Origin: Rhipicephalus microplus
Taxonomy: Eukaryota > Arthropoda > Arachnida > Ixodida > Ixodidae
DNA length: 64,000 nucleotides
Assembly: GCF_043290135.1 (NCBI RefSeq)
Contig: NC_134709.1
Location: 68,474,456 to 68,538,455 of the forward strand
Direction of reading: 5' to 3'
Shown: positions 32,811 through 44,376 of the stretch, piece after piece
Layout: each line of letters starts with the position of its first letter
Position numbering within the stretch: the stretch's first letter is position 1
Program-made: the position numbers and the translations under genes
The notes under the pieces: model-generated
What the model was told of the DNA's origin: nothing
The model's database searches: none
Seen by the model: only the letters and a program-made list of their open reading frames with translations

Positions 32811-33223
32811 CTTTAGTCCTTAGAATGTCCGCTGGATGGTGGTACTTCTATATGATGAATATATTATGAAAAGATGCGTGATGGCAATGCTTTCAGTGTG
32901 TTCACTAGATGGACGGACGCATGGACGGAGAGACACACAAGCAGACGGATGGATGGATGGACGGACAAACAGATGCATGAACGGACGCACAGATGGACGC
33001 ACAGACGGACGGATGGATGGACAGACGAACGAATGCACGGATGGACGCATGGGCGGATGTATGGAAGCACGGACGGACGCGTGGACAGACACACAGATGG
33101 GCGGACGCATGGACAGACGGAAGCAAGAACGAAAGGATGGACGGAAGCGTGGAAGGACTAACGGACGCTTCGCCCCACTCATCATCATTCACTCCGAGGA
33201 TATGCTGTGATTTTTTTACTGCG
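32811..33223 (+). repeat. Composite GGAY-minisatellite element, copy B
   Basis: The left flank runs from TAGTCCTTAGAATGTCCGCT through a TATATGATGAATAT word to GTGTTCACTAGATGGACGG. The internal array (32910-33170) is the longest of the three, made of GGACGGACG, GGATGGAT and GCATGGAC variants. The right flank is CGCTTCGCCCCACTCATCAT..GCTGTGATTTTTTTACTGCG. Confidence 0.78.
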
Positions 33224-33349
33224 TATACGGAGCCTGAATGGTAGCTTATTTTGGTAGGCTATCGAGTTAAAAACATAGCGTTTAACTATTGTCAATAAAC
33301 TCTTCGCAGCAGAGTTATGTTTATTTCTATATTTCATCCTTACTTTCTT

Positions 33350-33880
33350 AATTTAGCAATGGAATTTACTAATCACCGTAAAAGTACGATCCACCGCATT
33401 CGCCTTGGTGTGGCCTGCGCAAGACGTTAACGCTCAAATGATCGGCCGCAGTGACACCGGTCCCGATTGTGAACACTGTCGTGTGCCAGGAACACTTGAA
33501 CACATATTTTGCGACGTTCCTGCGTAGGTATGTGAACTACAAGCACTTATATATTTTTTATGAACGATTCCGCAATAGGTCATCAACCGATGAGACCGTG
33601 CTGGGCCGTTGCCCTGACAACAACAGAGCAACTATAGTCGTATAGAGCGGCTATAGCCTTTTTAAAAGCAATAGGACTATATGCACAGCTATAACATTTT
33701 GTGGTTGGGAAAGGACTTCACATAATCACCTCTCTATCTCACCATCGTCATTCGTTAGTCTTTGTGCTTCCCCCTTTTCCGTATACCCCGGCGTAGAGTA
33801 ACGGGCTAGGGCATGCTAAGGCCCACTTTTCTGCCTTTCTGTAAATAAACCTGTCCTTCACACACAAACACACGGCAGAA
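33350..33880 (+). pseudogene. LINE 3' end with CCHC-like zinc motif
   Basis: Translation with a few frame changes gives STIHRIRLGVA, then GRSDTGPDCEHCRVPGTLEHIFCD, a C-x2-C-x7-H-x4-C-like motif (last Cys kept as FC), then YERFRNRSSTDETVLGRCPDNNRA. This is the C-terminal zinc-binding region that follows RNase H in several LINE families. The 3' end has an AATAAA near 33843. The element is 5' truncated and frameshifted. Plus strand. Confidence 0.7.
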
Positions 33881-35990
33881 CTTATAGGCGGGAAAGTCTC
33901 AGCCTTCATGTCTACCCGCCGATGCAAATAAGGAATTAGCTGCCGAAAGAAGAACGAGGAAATAGCATCAGATATCTCACCGAACTACACCAAAGCGCGA
34001 GCGTGGATAAGAAAACGGTTTCGCTTGAGGAGCTGCGTGTATACATCTAGCGCACCGTCTTCACGTAGACCGTGAGCACAGTCTAATTTCGACGATGGCG
34101 CGATACGTGCGTTATCGAGAACCGTATGACATGCTGCCTTTTCCCGTTTTTCTCGTTGTTATTGCACCGTTTTATTTTACATCCACATTCCAAGACTCGC
34201 TTTTCCCTTCTCTGCGTCACGCCGGCACAGACCCCCGACGTGTATTTCACCGGCGTTCCCTTTTTCACGTCTTGTTCTCCGAAGTTGGGTATTACTTTTT
34301 TTTACTCCCCCCCCCCTTCCCCACTAAAAGGGCAAGATGGCAATTTCGTCGATGCAGCGTATTCGGCCCGATATCTCGCCATTTCTTCTTTACTGTTTTT
34401 GTTTTTTTTTACATTTTCAGTACAATTTATCGTCTCGTTGGCATGTGTTCGGAACTGCGCGCGACACCGATGTTAGACGCGCTGGTTCGGGGGGGGGGGG
34501 GGGGGGGCGATATGCAAATATCTCCCGTGTAAGTCAAGCGGGTCGCCGGAGCGAAAGCGAGACTCGCGGAATGTGTATTCGTCGGTACCGCGTTTCCTCG
34601 CGTACAACTCGAGTGATCGGAAAGGAATGGCGCACTTTTTGTATAGTATAGAACGGACAGACTTCGCTTAAAGTTGGTAGGGATGGCTTACGTTAGCGAT
34701 GCGTGTATGAAGTCTGGTTATTACATTGCGCTGAAACAGTGGGATTTCGATCACGTTAACCACGATACGAAGGAAATAATTGCTCTGTCCTCTTGTTGTT
34801 CTATGTGCGGACCACTTTAATGGGGGTCATGCTGTCATGCTCGATGGTTATATAATGTCTGTATATCACTACTATGGCTAGGGGAGAGCATGACAACACA
34901 AACACCGCACAAAAATTGACAGAGGAAGCAAGCAATAGATACAAAGACAGAAATACAAGAAAGATGGGTAGAAAACGGAAATAAATACAAATAAAGACAG
35001 AAAAATTAAGTATCAGAATCAGTATATATTTTTTTTCTTTCCTTTTGGCGACTCTACTATGGGGTATAGTCGTAGGGAAGTTTTCTTCGGCATTGAGGTA
35101 TTATTAAAAAAAATGCGTAACTGAATTATTCATATTTTTAATATTTGATCGTCAATAATTCGTGCTTAATTTTTTAGCTAACTATAGCTTATTTGACTAA
35201 TATACTAAAGAAAAAACTAAAGAAATTCACCTTCTACTCGGCAAATCTTCTGCTTTGGGAATGAGTCATGAGATGAGGAAAAGAAACAGAAAATCAAAGA
35301 GAAACAAAAAAAAGGCTCCTTATATGGCGTTTCGCAAGCCATTGGAAAAAAACGTTTAGAAACTTTATTGAGAAAATTAAGCATCACTCTTAATTCTGAA
35401 AACATTGTTTTTCTTGGAGCATTTCTCTGGGCCACACAGCAGGAACGCCTGCAATTCAGTTCGCGAATTGCTTAGAGACAGGATAAAGTTTTCTTGTTCG
35501 GTTATTCCTAAGGTAAATCTAGTTCGTCGAAATTCATTTATTAATTTCGAAAAATAGTTCAGTGCCTGCTTCATTCGTACGTGACTTTATGATTGCTTAA
35601 TTTCATATTCCCTGGGCATCTGTTTAAATTCATTTTTCTTCGTCAAGTTTGAAATTCCTTTATGCTGATTATATTGACCGCCGGTTTAATAGCCAGTCCT
35701 CCGTGGTGGGTATGAGCCTAAACGTAGGCACAAGCAAGCAAGAAAGCTGCGTACTTTTTACAGGCTTGGCTAACAAGGCAAAACTGCCTTAGTTTTTTTT
35801 TTTTTTCGTGCTTCCTTAGTTGTTTTCGAAAATTCTGCCGTCTGACTTAATTTCAGGCTTGAGCGGTCATCCCGTTCTAAAAATTTTAGCACCGTCTCGT
35901 TTGTTTAGAGGGCATTTTAATTTTTTTGCTGTTAATGTGGTTTGCTGTTAAGGTGGTGGTTTGAAGGACCGAACAGTATACATCGGTATG
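33881..35990. other. Intron, nothing recognised
   Basis: Contains a G19 tract at 34489-34507. The frames at 34095-34651 overlap each other and have no domain. I see no gene. Confidence 0.35.
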
Positions 35991-36046
35991 AGTGCATTCG
36001 TTTTCTCCAGAGGTCGATCGATCTCTTCCAGTGAAACTGGTGGCGT

Positions 36047-36288
36047 AGCCCCGCCGCGGTGGTCTAGTGGCTAAGGTACTCGGCTGCTGACCCGCAGGAC
36101 GCGTGATCGAATCCCTGCTGCGGCGGCTGCATTTTTGATGGAGGCGGATGTAGGCCCGTGTGCTCAGATTTGAATGCACGTTAAAGAACCCCAGGTGGTC
36201 GAAATTTCAGGAGCCCTCCACTACGGCGTCTCTCATAGGCATATGGTGGTTTTGGGACGTTAAACCCCACGTATCAATCTATCAATAT
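36047..36288 (+). mobile_element. Ruka SINE, full length, diverged
   Basis: The A box is intact; the B box is changed (GTGATCGAATCCC). The body has a small deletion after GGAGGCGG. The tail is ATCAATCTATCAATA. A probable target duplication CTGGTG(G/A)CGT lies at 36037-36046 and 36292-36301. Confidence 0.93.
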
Positions 36289-36301
36289 AAGCTGGTGACG
36301 T

Positions 36302-37002
36302 CTGCCGACGGGCTATGAAAAACTACGATCAGTAGGTTTTCACACTTTCGGGTGCCAAATCATGGTACCGTTAATTTCTACGCTCATCAACTGGTCTGAA
36401 TCTGCAGAGCTTTTAGCGGTGCTTTCTTTCAATTGCGCATGTAGTCAAGCTTGTAGCTTAGCGTAATAAAACGTTGTTATCGCGAAGGCTATCGATGTAA
36501 GCTCCTTGGTAGCTGTGCTGTTTTTTGTTTTTGTTTTTTGACCGTGACATGCTTGTGGTGCTTTTACGAGAATTCATTTTTGTGTTAGCCTTGTGTTAGC
36601 TTTATGTTAGTTTGTTAGCCTTGTGTTTTTCCTCAAACGTTTTTTCAGCATGCGTATTTTAGAGGCGTTACCACCTTAGAAATGATCAATTTGCATTGCA
36701 GAAAACGTTTCAACATTCGTTTTCATTATTGGTTTTTGTGGCATGAAGTTGAGGTGGGAGCGTTTCATGATGCTAAAACTTTTTTTGCGCCGTGGGTGTT
36801 ATGTAATAGTATAGTAGTACTGGGATTGTGTATGTGAATGTTCATTTATGTGTAAATTTAGTGCGATTTTTTTCGCAATAAATAACACATTTACGACGAA
36901 AACTGTTATGCAAAAGTATATTAGTAGCTGTCGCCACGCTAAGTCCCAACTTTAAAGGCATAATACAGAAAAACATTTTTTCCCGTATCGAGTGAATCAC
37001 AA
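36302..37002. other. Intron, nothing recognised
   Basis: AT-rich; no feature recognised. Confidence 0.35.
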
Positions 37003-37347
37003 TTAACCATCAGGGTTGCCGCTTGAAGACGCCTGGTAAGCAAGACAACGCGTGGTAAGAAAATTAAATGTAGGGGGCGACATCACCTTCAAGTTCCTCG
37101 TGACGTCACAGATTCTGACGGCATTTGCAATCAAGTTGGTAGTGCACATAGTAATCGGTAAAATCGAAGTATATACATTGTCTTCTGAGAGAGCCGAAAA
37201 CTTGACACACCCACGTTTCCGAAAATGTCGGTGAGTTAGTTCGACCGGAGCACGAAACAACAACTCATTGAAATCCGTGACGTCACTATCGGAGGTTTCG
37301 TCGGGAAATTGAAAAATGAGACTTTCGATATAACTTTGCTCGTCCAT
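37003..37347 (-). other. Unrecognised 114-codon open frame, probably repeat-derived
   Basis: The frame starts MDEQSYIESLIFQFPDETSDSD and ends at 37003. It has mixed composition and no domain that I know. Directly 5' of it lies the 58-base block that is repeated at 37743, so it is probably part of a dispersed repeat that was split by the insert at 37406-37742. It could be a relic of a small protein; there is no splice context for it. Confidence 0.3.
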
Positions 37348-37800
37348 TATTATTAGCGTAACGTAGTTTAATTAGCAGCACTCTAGCTGTCACAGTTTGG
37401 TTTATCTATTGAATTGAATTGAATTCAAGTTTATTTGTCCTGAAATTCTTACAGGATCGGGAGCAGAGGCTAAAGGCTATATAGCCTGACATGGGGCCTC
37501 TGCTCCTAAATACAGTTTGGCACGCAGGCCTCTGAATCTGGCGCATCTATTTTCAGAAATAAATATATAACACAACAAATAACACAAAGAAATAAATAAA
37601 TAACACAATAAATAAACCATAACACAACATAATTTAGCATGGTCTCTTCACACTATTTCAGGGAAAACATTAGAAAAATCACTTTATCACAAAAGCGTCA
37701 TCTGAAAAAAAAACGTCAATACAGAATGTAAAATACAGAATGTATTATTAGCGCAACGTAGTTTCATTAACTACACTCTAGCTTTCACAGTTTGGTTTAT
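37348..37800. repeat. 58-base direct repeats around a LINE-tail-like insert
   Basis: 37348-37405 and 37743-37800 match at 52 of 58 bases (both start TATTATTAGCG and end CAGTTTGGTTTAT). Between them, 337 bases begin GAATTGAATTCAAGTTTATTTGTCC and carry the paired AGCAGAGGC/GCCTCTGCT words typical of LINE 3' ends in minus orientation. Confidence 0.7.
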
Positions 37801-37854
37801 GAGCGTAACCTTAATTCATGCTTCCCTTGGTGCCCTTTCAAACAGAACTGGTTA

Positions 37855-38330
37855 TTAAGGAGACATAAAGAGTGCAATCATTTTTCGCGTATTTGTAGAG
37901 TACCATTTTCGCAATACTGAGAACATCACTGAGAACACGAAGCTTGGTAATCTAGAAAACGCGTGAAAACAAAGTGCCGATGCAGACGCCACCTTGAGAT
38001 TCCCGCACCAAACTTCGTGACGTAGGAGACTTTGAAGGCGGCGACCAGGTCCTTGTACATTGTACATTGTCATCTCTGGGTTCCATAGACTTAGCATACG
38101 AAGTTTCAGAAAATCTTAATCGAGCCAATGTCGCGAAAATACCAAAAATGGGCTTTGTAAATTTTGACGTCACGCTCGGAGAATTCGGCGCGAAATTTTA
38201 AAATTTTAACTTCCTTTTAGATTTTCTCCGCTAATAATGAACTTACAAATAGGGAAACATGTGGCATTGGAGTTCTCAGAGAGCAGTTTGTCAATCTAAA
38301 CTGAGTGACTGTTGCTTCTTAGTGTCCCTT
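37855..38330 (-). repeat. Dispersed repeat, partner of 29980-30270
   Basis: Inverted relative of the repeat at 29980; see that entry for the shared blocks. The 5' part (38200-38330) and the 3' part (37855-37940) have no match in the first copy. Confidence 0.6.
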
Positions 38331-38792
38331 TAAAAAGATACAGATGTCGGCTTATCTCTGAGTGCGTACGGCACTCTACGCTGGAACAAACAGCCGTATG
38401 GGAAAAAAAAACAAACAACTTTCACCTGCGCAGCCTTCGGGAACGGCGTCTCGCTTTTTCTTCTTCTTTTTCTTTATTGCACGCCACTAGCCCTGCTTCT
38501 TTAGCCGAAGCATTGGAGTGCTTCGCAAGGCGCCTGATCAGTGCTTGTTCGTGGGGCGATATGCAAGCCGCCAATATTTCAAACGTGTTTCGTATAAATA
38601 GGAAAAAGTGGAAAAGAGCTTTTTGTATTACCGCACACCTTGTGACTGTATAGAAAGAGAAGAAGCTTGTTGTTGTGCGACACGAGTAACTTATATTCAA
38701 GAAGTTTCATATCTGTGCATCTGTCTAAAGCATTCCTTTTTTTTTTCGCCTTCGCTCAACTTCTGTCAACGTATCTCATTTACAATTATCCG

Positions 38793-38824
38793 ATTATTAT
38801 TATTATTATTATTATTGTTGTTGT

Positions 38825-38869
<45 letters not shown>

Positions 38870-38871
38870 GG
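38793..38871. repeat. (ATT)n-(GTT)n microsatellite
   Basis: About eight ATT units pass directly into about eighteen GTT units with one GTC. The poly-Ile/poly-Val frames over it are artefacts. Confidence 0.95.
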
Positions 38872-39322
38872 TCGTCAGCGGCGGCGGTGTTTTGTTGTTG
38901 TTGTAAAATGGCTACGCCTTGCAAAATGAGAGCCGTTTAGTTGATGAATTCGTGATGGCAATGACAGAGACGTTGAAATAAAAAGATAATAAAAGAAAGA
39001 AAACTCAAAGGTTGCTTTTTGAATTCGCCTAAAACGACTGGAAGGCCAAAGCCATCCGGTGCGGCTATTTCGCTGAGCTGTTTATATTACTCTAACACCG
39101 TTTATTGATTCACTTTTGTTTTGTAGCTGCAATCCGAAGTGAAGACATAGCTCGCGTGCACATGCGATATACTTGTTCTACCGCACAACGCGGCGTTGAA
39201 GACGTAGAGTTCTAAAGCGTTTGCTTAGTAGAGCGTAGATGTCTATGATGTCGTGAGTTTAGACCAACCTGTGCGTCCTTTTCTTGCTAAAAAAGTGACT
39301 GAGTGTCTTGCTTGTCTTGCAG
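38872..39322. other. End of the long ROR intron
   Basis: No feature other than the acceptor of the next exon (TCTTGCTTGTCTTGCAG). Confidence 0.45.
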
Positions 39323-39381
39323 GAGTCCCGACACTTCTACCAGCGCCGAAACCACGAAGCCCACGAAGAAAGCCAGTCATG
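39323..39381 (+). CDS. ROR-family receptor kinase, short linker exon
   Basis: A 59-base exon between acceptor CTTGTCTTGCAG and donor GTGAGC. With the last two bases of exon 1357-1516 it reads R-SPDTSTSAETTKPTKKASH and leaves one base that joins the GT of the next exon to make Gly. The piece is Ser/Thr/Lys-rich, without a domain, and continues the linker before the Ig domain. Only this reading frame fits both neighbours: phase 2 on the left, phase 1 on the right. The intron to its left is 37,806 bases, that to its right 768. Its shortness means that homology alone would not find it; RNA evidence would confirm it. Confidence 0.7.
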
Positions 39382-40149
39382 GTGAGCGATTTCTATTGAA
39401 ATCTTCTCTCACCTAAGGGCCGTCGCCGAGAACCTCAAAAAATGTTCCTCAAATGACAGTTCCCTGTAGCCTATAGTCCCAGACAACCGCAGTGATAACC
39501 GCTGTGCAAACAAAGCTTATTCAACTCAACTTCAAAGGGTCCGTAGCATTGTAAGACATACTCGCACACACTATTATTGGCAATGTTATGAATGCTAGGG
39601 AGTCCTCCGGGGTCCGGTGGGGGAGAAAACTGAGGCCCCTTATTTGTTAGCCAACCTTATCCTTACTTTGCGTTTTGCTTATCTCTTCTGTTCATTCAGT
39701 GCGATAAACAAAGTACGTCAGTATTCACAAATGGTCTTTTACCCTCCTACCATTTCCTTTCCCTTGTAACACACGTATAGTGTGCAAGGAAGGAAGGAGC
39801 AGGAAGGAGCAAAGGAAAAGCAGGGATATAAACCTGTCTATGATAGTAAATTACGTAAATTAAGGATAAGTTTGATTGATAATTATGGGCCTGGAAACCT
39901 TACACGGCATTTGTCTTGTACCTGACTGCGTGGAGACGCTTTTACAACGTAAAGGAAAACCTTTTGAAGCAAAGTTATTCTTGTAGCACAGGGGACGATT
40001 CAGCTCTTGACCCGAGTTAAAGGGGTACTACTTACGACATCATTTCTTTTCAACGGCGTCCTGCATGTATGGCGAAATGTGCTCATCAACAATAAAACAC
40101 TTCGAAGTGCAATTCGATGCATCCACGTTGTTTCCTCTTCCGCAACCAG
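39382..40149. other. Short ROR intron
   Basis: 768 bases from donor GTGAGC to acceptor CTCTTCCGCAACCAG. An AGGAAGGAGC direct repeat lies at 39787-39810. Nothing else recognised. Confidence 0.6.
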
Positions 40150-40587
40150 GTGGCGCCGTCGCGACGCGCCTTCACGTGCGACGCCCCCTGGTAAACATGA
40201 CCAAGGACTCCGGCGACAGCGTGCGCCTCAAGTGCGAGGTGGCCGGGGGCCGACCCGGTGCGCGGGTCGTGTTCCGCTGGTACAAGAACGACGCGCCCGT
40301 CGAGGAGGAACGGAACCGGCTCGAGATACGACAGTACCCCGTGGCGCCGTCGTCGTCTGCCGCGGGCCAGGCCGCGTCCTCCGCCGCCGACGGAGCCACT
40401 TCCGGCGGAAGTGGACAAGCTTCCGGCCAGCAGCAGCAACAGCAGGGGGCAACCGCCAACGTGCCGGCCTACGGTTCTCGGCTGAGGATCGTGAGCGCCG
40501 ACGTGCACGACACGGGTTACTACCGCTGCGAGGCCAAGAGTGGCGCCGAGGTGGTCGAGACCACGGGCATTCTACGAGTGTCGGCGG
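40150..40587 (+). CDS. ror: ROR-family receptor tyrosine kinase, Ig-domain exon
   Basis: Encodes the extracellular Ig-like domain of a ROR receptor, a single-pass kinase-family receptor for Wnt5-type ligands. The 438-base exon adds 146 codons, starting GGAVATRLHVRRPLVNMTKDSGD. Ig features: first Cys in VRLKCEV, Trp in FRWYKNDAPV, and DTGYYRC with the second Cys. KNDAPV, YGSRLRI and TGILRV match the Ig domain of vertebrate ROR1/ROR2 and C. elegans CAM-1 and set it apart from other Ig proteins. Between IRQYPVA and YGSRLRI lies an insert of about 45 residues rich in Ser, Ala, Gly and Gln, absent from vertebrate ROR. GC and CpG are far higher than in the flanks. The exon ends one base into a Gly codon at donor GTGAGC. 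The Frizzled-like domain should be next but is not seen in the remaining 23.4 kb. Confidence 0.9.
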
Positions 40588-42265
40588 GTGAGCCTCACTG
40601 AACAGCTTTACTACACTCGAATTTATCTTTAATATGAGACGGATCCCGCAAACTGTGGGAAATAATGGTATACGAAGCTGTTAGCCAGGAACTTGCCATT
40701 GTGCATGGTACGACTTAGAACCTAGTGTTACGAGTCCCCTATTGACGTAACTCTGTAAATCTATTCGTAGTGTGGATCATTCGGCCTTGCCAGACACATC
40801 TACTACATCGCGACGCTCAAAGGGTACCTGTCAGTCCAACGTAACATCTCCACTCGCATTAGAGAGCAGACCTAAGTTACATGGGGGGAGTTACACTGCA
40901 CGCTCTGACGCGCTGGCGTGGCTGTCATAAGCGAAGCGCGTTGGCACGTTCCTGTGGTTTAGAGCAACGCTTCACTCCCACTGGCAGTCACAGTAATGCG
41001 TACGCAGCTATAACTACATGCTTGTAAGCACGAATAGTTTAGTCGGCACTAGTCAACCTCAGGTGAGTTGGCCGGTGTTATTCTGCGCTAACGAAAACTT
41101 CTCCAAAATTAGCAGTTACTAGTCCAACTGGTGGCGAATGCTTATCTGTCATTATATTACATTAACAAGCACTAGCAAATATTGTACATGGTGTATATCA
41201 ACGCTAATCAACACTAACTCAGAGTTGGCTAAAGTTATCTAGTTCCAGCCAACAGTAACCTATCGTTTGTCGCTAAGCAAACACCAGCCAGCAATTAGCT
41301 CATCCACACTATCCGACAACTGGCGAACCAGGGATGGCTCAACGCGAATGAGCACGGTACGCGTCGTAGCATATGTATGGTGTGACGTGCGTAAGCGTAT
41401 TATAGATTGCTAGATGATGGAACGACTAGAACGACAACTTTGCTTGTTGCTCGGGACGGATCATGCAGTTCCGGACGCTTCACGTGCGTGCAAGCACGTT
41501 TCCGTGTACACGATGTCAATTAAAGACCGCGAGTGCTTCACGGCATTCATATTATGTCGAGATCTGTCATTTATGTCTGTCGTACTTTCTTATTTTGAGG
41601 AAAGAGGATGCAAAAAGGAGGAGAGTTTGATCCGCAGTCGAACCGCAAAAAGAAAGGAAAAAAGCTATCTTTCTTGTGTATTAGAGTGTTGTTCTTGCTA
41701 CTAACACTTGCTTTGCCGAGGATAGTCATTCAAGGATAGACAGCTATACTACACGATCTTTTTATTTGCGCAACAACGTAAGCATGCATATTTCGGCATC
41801 CGCGTGTCCATCGCAACATGACAGTTCCGCACAGCCAAGATTCCTCGCGCACTTCTGCTTTTTCACATACTATGGGGCTGTCGTAGTATACGCATCTATG
41901 GTATAGCCCACAGGACTCGTAAATTACCGCTGCGTATCACTGCTCATCTCCGACGCAGACGAGGAAATCTGTGTGAAGGGGTGAGCAGAGGCATTCGCCA
42001 AGAAGCAGGAGCTCCTGGCTGACTTAGCGACGTCGGCTCCCGCAATCGAAGAAACCTTTTTTGTTGGTCTTGAATAATAAAAGATCTGTACTCGTCCGTC
42101 TTCTGCGCACCGATGTGCGTGCATGTCGTAGCATCATGTCGTAATCGTATTTGATCGATTGAGGATATTTTCAATGCATTCGACCTAATTCCAGCATCTA
42201 TGGCGCATCGCAATGTGTACAGTCTTTTCATCCCTTCCGCTAGAGCGTGGTAGTAAACCGAACGA
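40588..42265. other. ROR intron, nothing recognised
   Basis: No gene or named repeat. The frame at 41414-41704 has no domain or splice context. Confidence 0.4.
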
Positions 42266-42266
42266 G

Positions 42267-42318
42267 CATCTGGCTATTCTTTCCTTCACGTGTCGGTGAA
42301 GGAAAGATTAGCCAGATG
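42267..42318. repeat. Tight inverted repeat: 23-base arms, 6-base loop
   Basis: Arms 42267-42289 (CATCTGGCTATTCTTTCCTT..) and 42296-42318 pair at 22 of 23 positions around the loop GTGTCG. It is the tightest foldback in the window. Confidence 0.9.
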
Positions 42319-43455
42319 ATTAGCAAGACTCTCATTAGAAAGAATGCATTTAGGGGTTCTTTCTCTGCCACAACTATAATCGCCATCTATCTAATATGCC
42401 TTTCTTCAAAATATTGCCGCGAATCTTATACTCAACTCACGCACGGCGTGTGTGCTCTGCGCACGGCATGACATTGCTAAGAGCGAAGTGTGACGAGCGC
42501 TGAGTTTTCGAGATAAAAAATGCAGGCTATATTCATAGGAGTATTACTACTGGAGAACAAAAAACAAATTACGCAACTTGTACAAAGTCGCGCATAGTGC
42601 TGGGCTAGGGCTTGCTGTTACGTTGCCACAGAAATACGACGAATCCCGTGCACTGTTGACCAAACTGGTTCACTAAAGATTACCGAGGGAACACTTGGAC
42701 TGCGAACACCGATTAGGGTTCGCACGTTGCGGCTTCTCTTGTTAACCATATGTGCAGAGTGCTTGGGCGGTGACCGAGTGCATGTCAGTTCGTGATTGTA
42801 ATGGTTTTCTATATCTGCGACGCAAGGCGAACCTTGACTATAACGACTCTATACTGTAAAAGACTCGCCTACATTGGTACAAACTGTTCTTCCGAACATT
42901 TTACCGCGATAGTGTTAAAAAGCTCGTTGAACTGAAATTACGGCGCGGGCGTCGGCGGTTGTCGGCGGAAAATTATTGTCTTGTACGTGACATGAAAATT
43001 GATGAAGATGCAAATAAAATGAATAATAGCAAATTATAGTCCGAAGGGAGCGAACGCGGCTCGTTTGCGTGGGAAGCCACACGTCTGCCTGTGGGAAACA
43101 GTGAATATAGAACTGGAATGACGCATTTCTAGCTAATTAATTGTTCGGCTAATTGGAGGCGGAAACTGCGCGTATTGACGAGAATGCTCAGTCCGTTCTC
43201 GTTTAAATACGCGCTGTGTCTCTCCACAGTGAGAGCATCTTCGTCCGCTTGGACGTGCGTTGAAAGTAACTCGTGCTTGACGAAAGCACGCGTTACTTTC
43301 TTTGCTTCACAATTCTTCACAATTCAACCTCTAATGTTGCAGTAATAACGCGTGGTACAAGCGTACATTGCCATCGGGCGTGCGAAAATGTGATCATCAT
43401 AGCGGCTGCGTGGTTTAAAGCCAGCCACCCACTACAAGGGCCACGTAGTGGGCGC
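42319..43455. other. Intron; piece of a tRNA SINE tail at 42900-43015
   Basis: At 42905-43015 (minus) the words CGCGATAGTGTTAAA and GCGTCGGCGGTTGTCGGCGG resemble the tail of the SINE at 18565-18795. The rest holds nothing I recognise. An 8-base inverted repeat, CCCACTAC/GTAGTGGG, lies just before the LTR-like element. Confidence 0.45.
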
Positions 43456-44376
43456 TGTTGCGATCGGCCTTTGGGGCACGAATGATTCCTGAGGAAGATC
43501 TAGAGGTTGGAGGATGGTGAACTTAACAAAAGGTTTATTTACATTTCGTACATGGTGAGCGCTCTCAAAAGAGCGGGATGGCTCATTACAAAGGGTACGT
43601 TCTCCCTAGATCCCTATATCGGGGAACGGGTGCAGATTGCACTATCCATCACATGTCACATACAACTCGTGAAGGTGATGCCCATGTCCAGGTAAACGTC
43701 ACTCATTGGGGTGTGGTTACTGCACTGCAATGTGGCACCATCGCGGCTGTTCCTTGTCATGAGAGTGCCGCTGGATGAGGGCTCCCACACTCAGACGACA
43801 AGCTGCATCAAAAGGGCCCGCTGCAACGAAGTTCAAAAGGGTCTTTCGGCGTCGGGTGCCACGGCGCCTCACTTTCCAGCTTGGAAGGACAATACATGGC
43901 GGACTTGGGGTGGTAGCCCTACGGCAACTTCTTGGGACTCGCTCGCTGGATTTCGTGCCGACCGGTTGTGCCCCCGCGATCTCCGATGACAGCGCAGCCC
44001 TGGCCGACTGGCTCGCCCTACGCCATCTCCTGACGCCGACAAGAGCTCTCGCTGTGTGGTGCCCCGTCCTTGGACTCCTGCGACCGTGTCCATCTTTCCT
44101 GTCTTTTCGTGACTTCCGTATGTGGCTGTTTCTGCGCCTCTCTCTCTTCCTGCTCTTCCTTTTATCTCTATAGCTTTAATTCCTATCCTTTCAATTCCTT
44201 CTCCACCCCCATCCCTCGTGAGCTACTGTTGAGGTGTCCTCCCCGTGAGAGACAGTTACGGGGCTCACTTCTCTTCTTTTACCTTAAGAATCACCTTCCC
44301 CCCCCCCCCTCCCGCCCGACTTTTTTGACGAAGAAAGAACGCCGCCCCCTCGTCAGCCCAGGCGCCGGTCGTAACA
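43456..44376 (-). mobile_element. LTR-like element, probable solo LTR
   Basis: On the minus strand the 921-base unit starts TGTTACGACCGGCG and ends GGCCGATCGCAACA. Near its 3' end is TGTAAATAAACC (about 43537-43548), a polyadenylation signal, followed by about 85 bases to the terminus, as in an LTR R-U5. TG...CA ends and short inverted termini fit an LTR. No internal coding sequence or second LTR is seen nearby. The flanks (GGCGC and CTACA) do not form a target duplication, so a boundary may be off or the flank has changed. Confidence 0.55.

Noticed and set aside
32580..32816. Poly-Val frame
   Set aside because: Translation of the (TAG)n microsatellite.
40007..40591. 194-codon plus frame and minus frames over the Ig exon
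   Set aside because: Shadows of the GC-rich Ig exon; only the frame through WYKNDAPV and DTGYYRC carries a domain.
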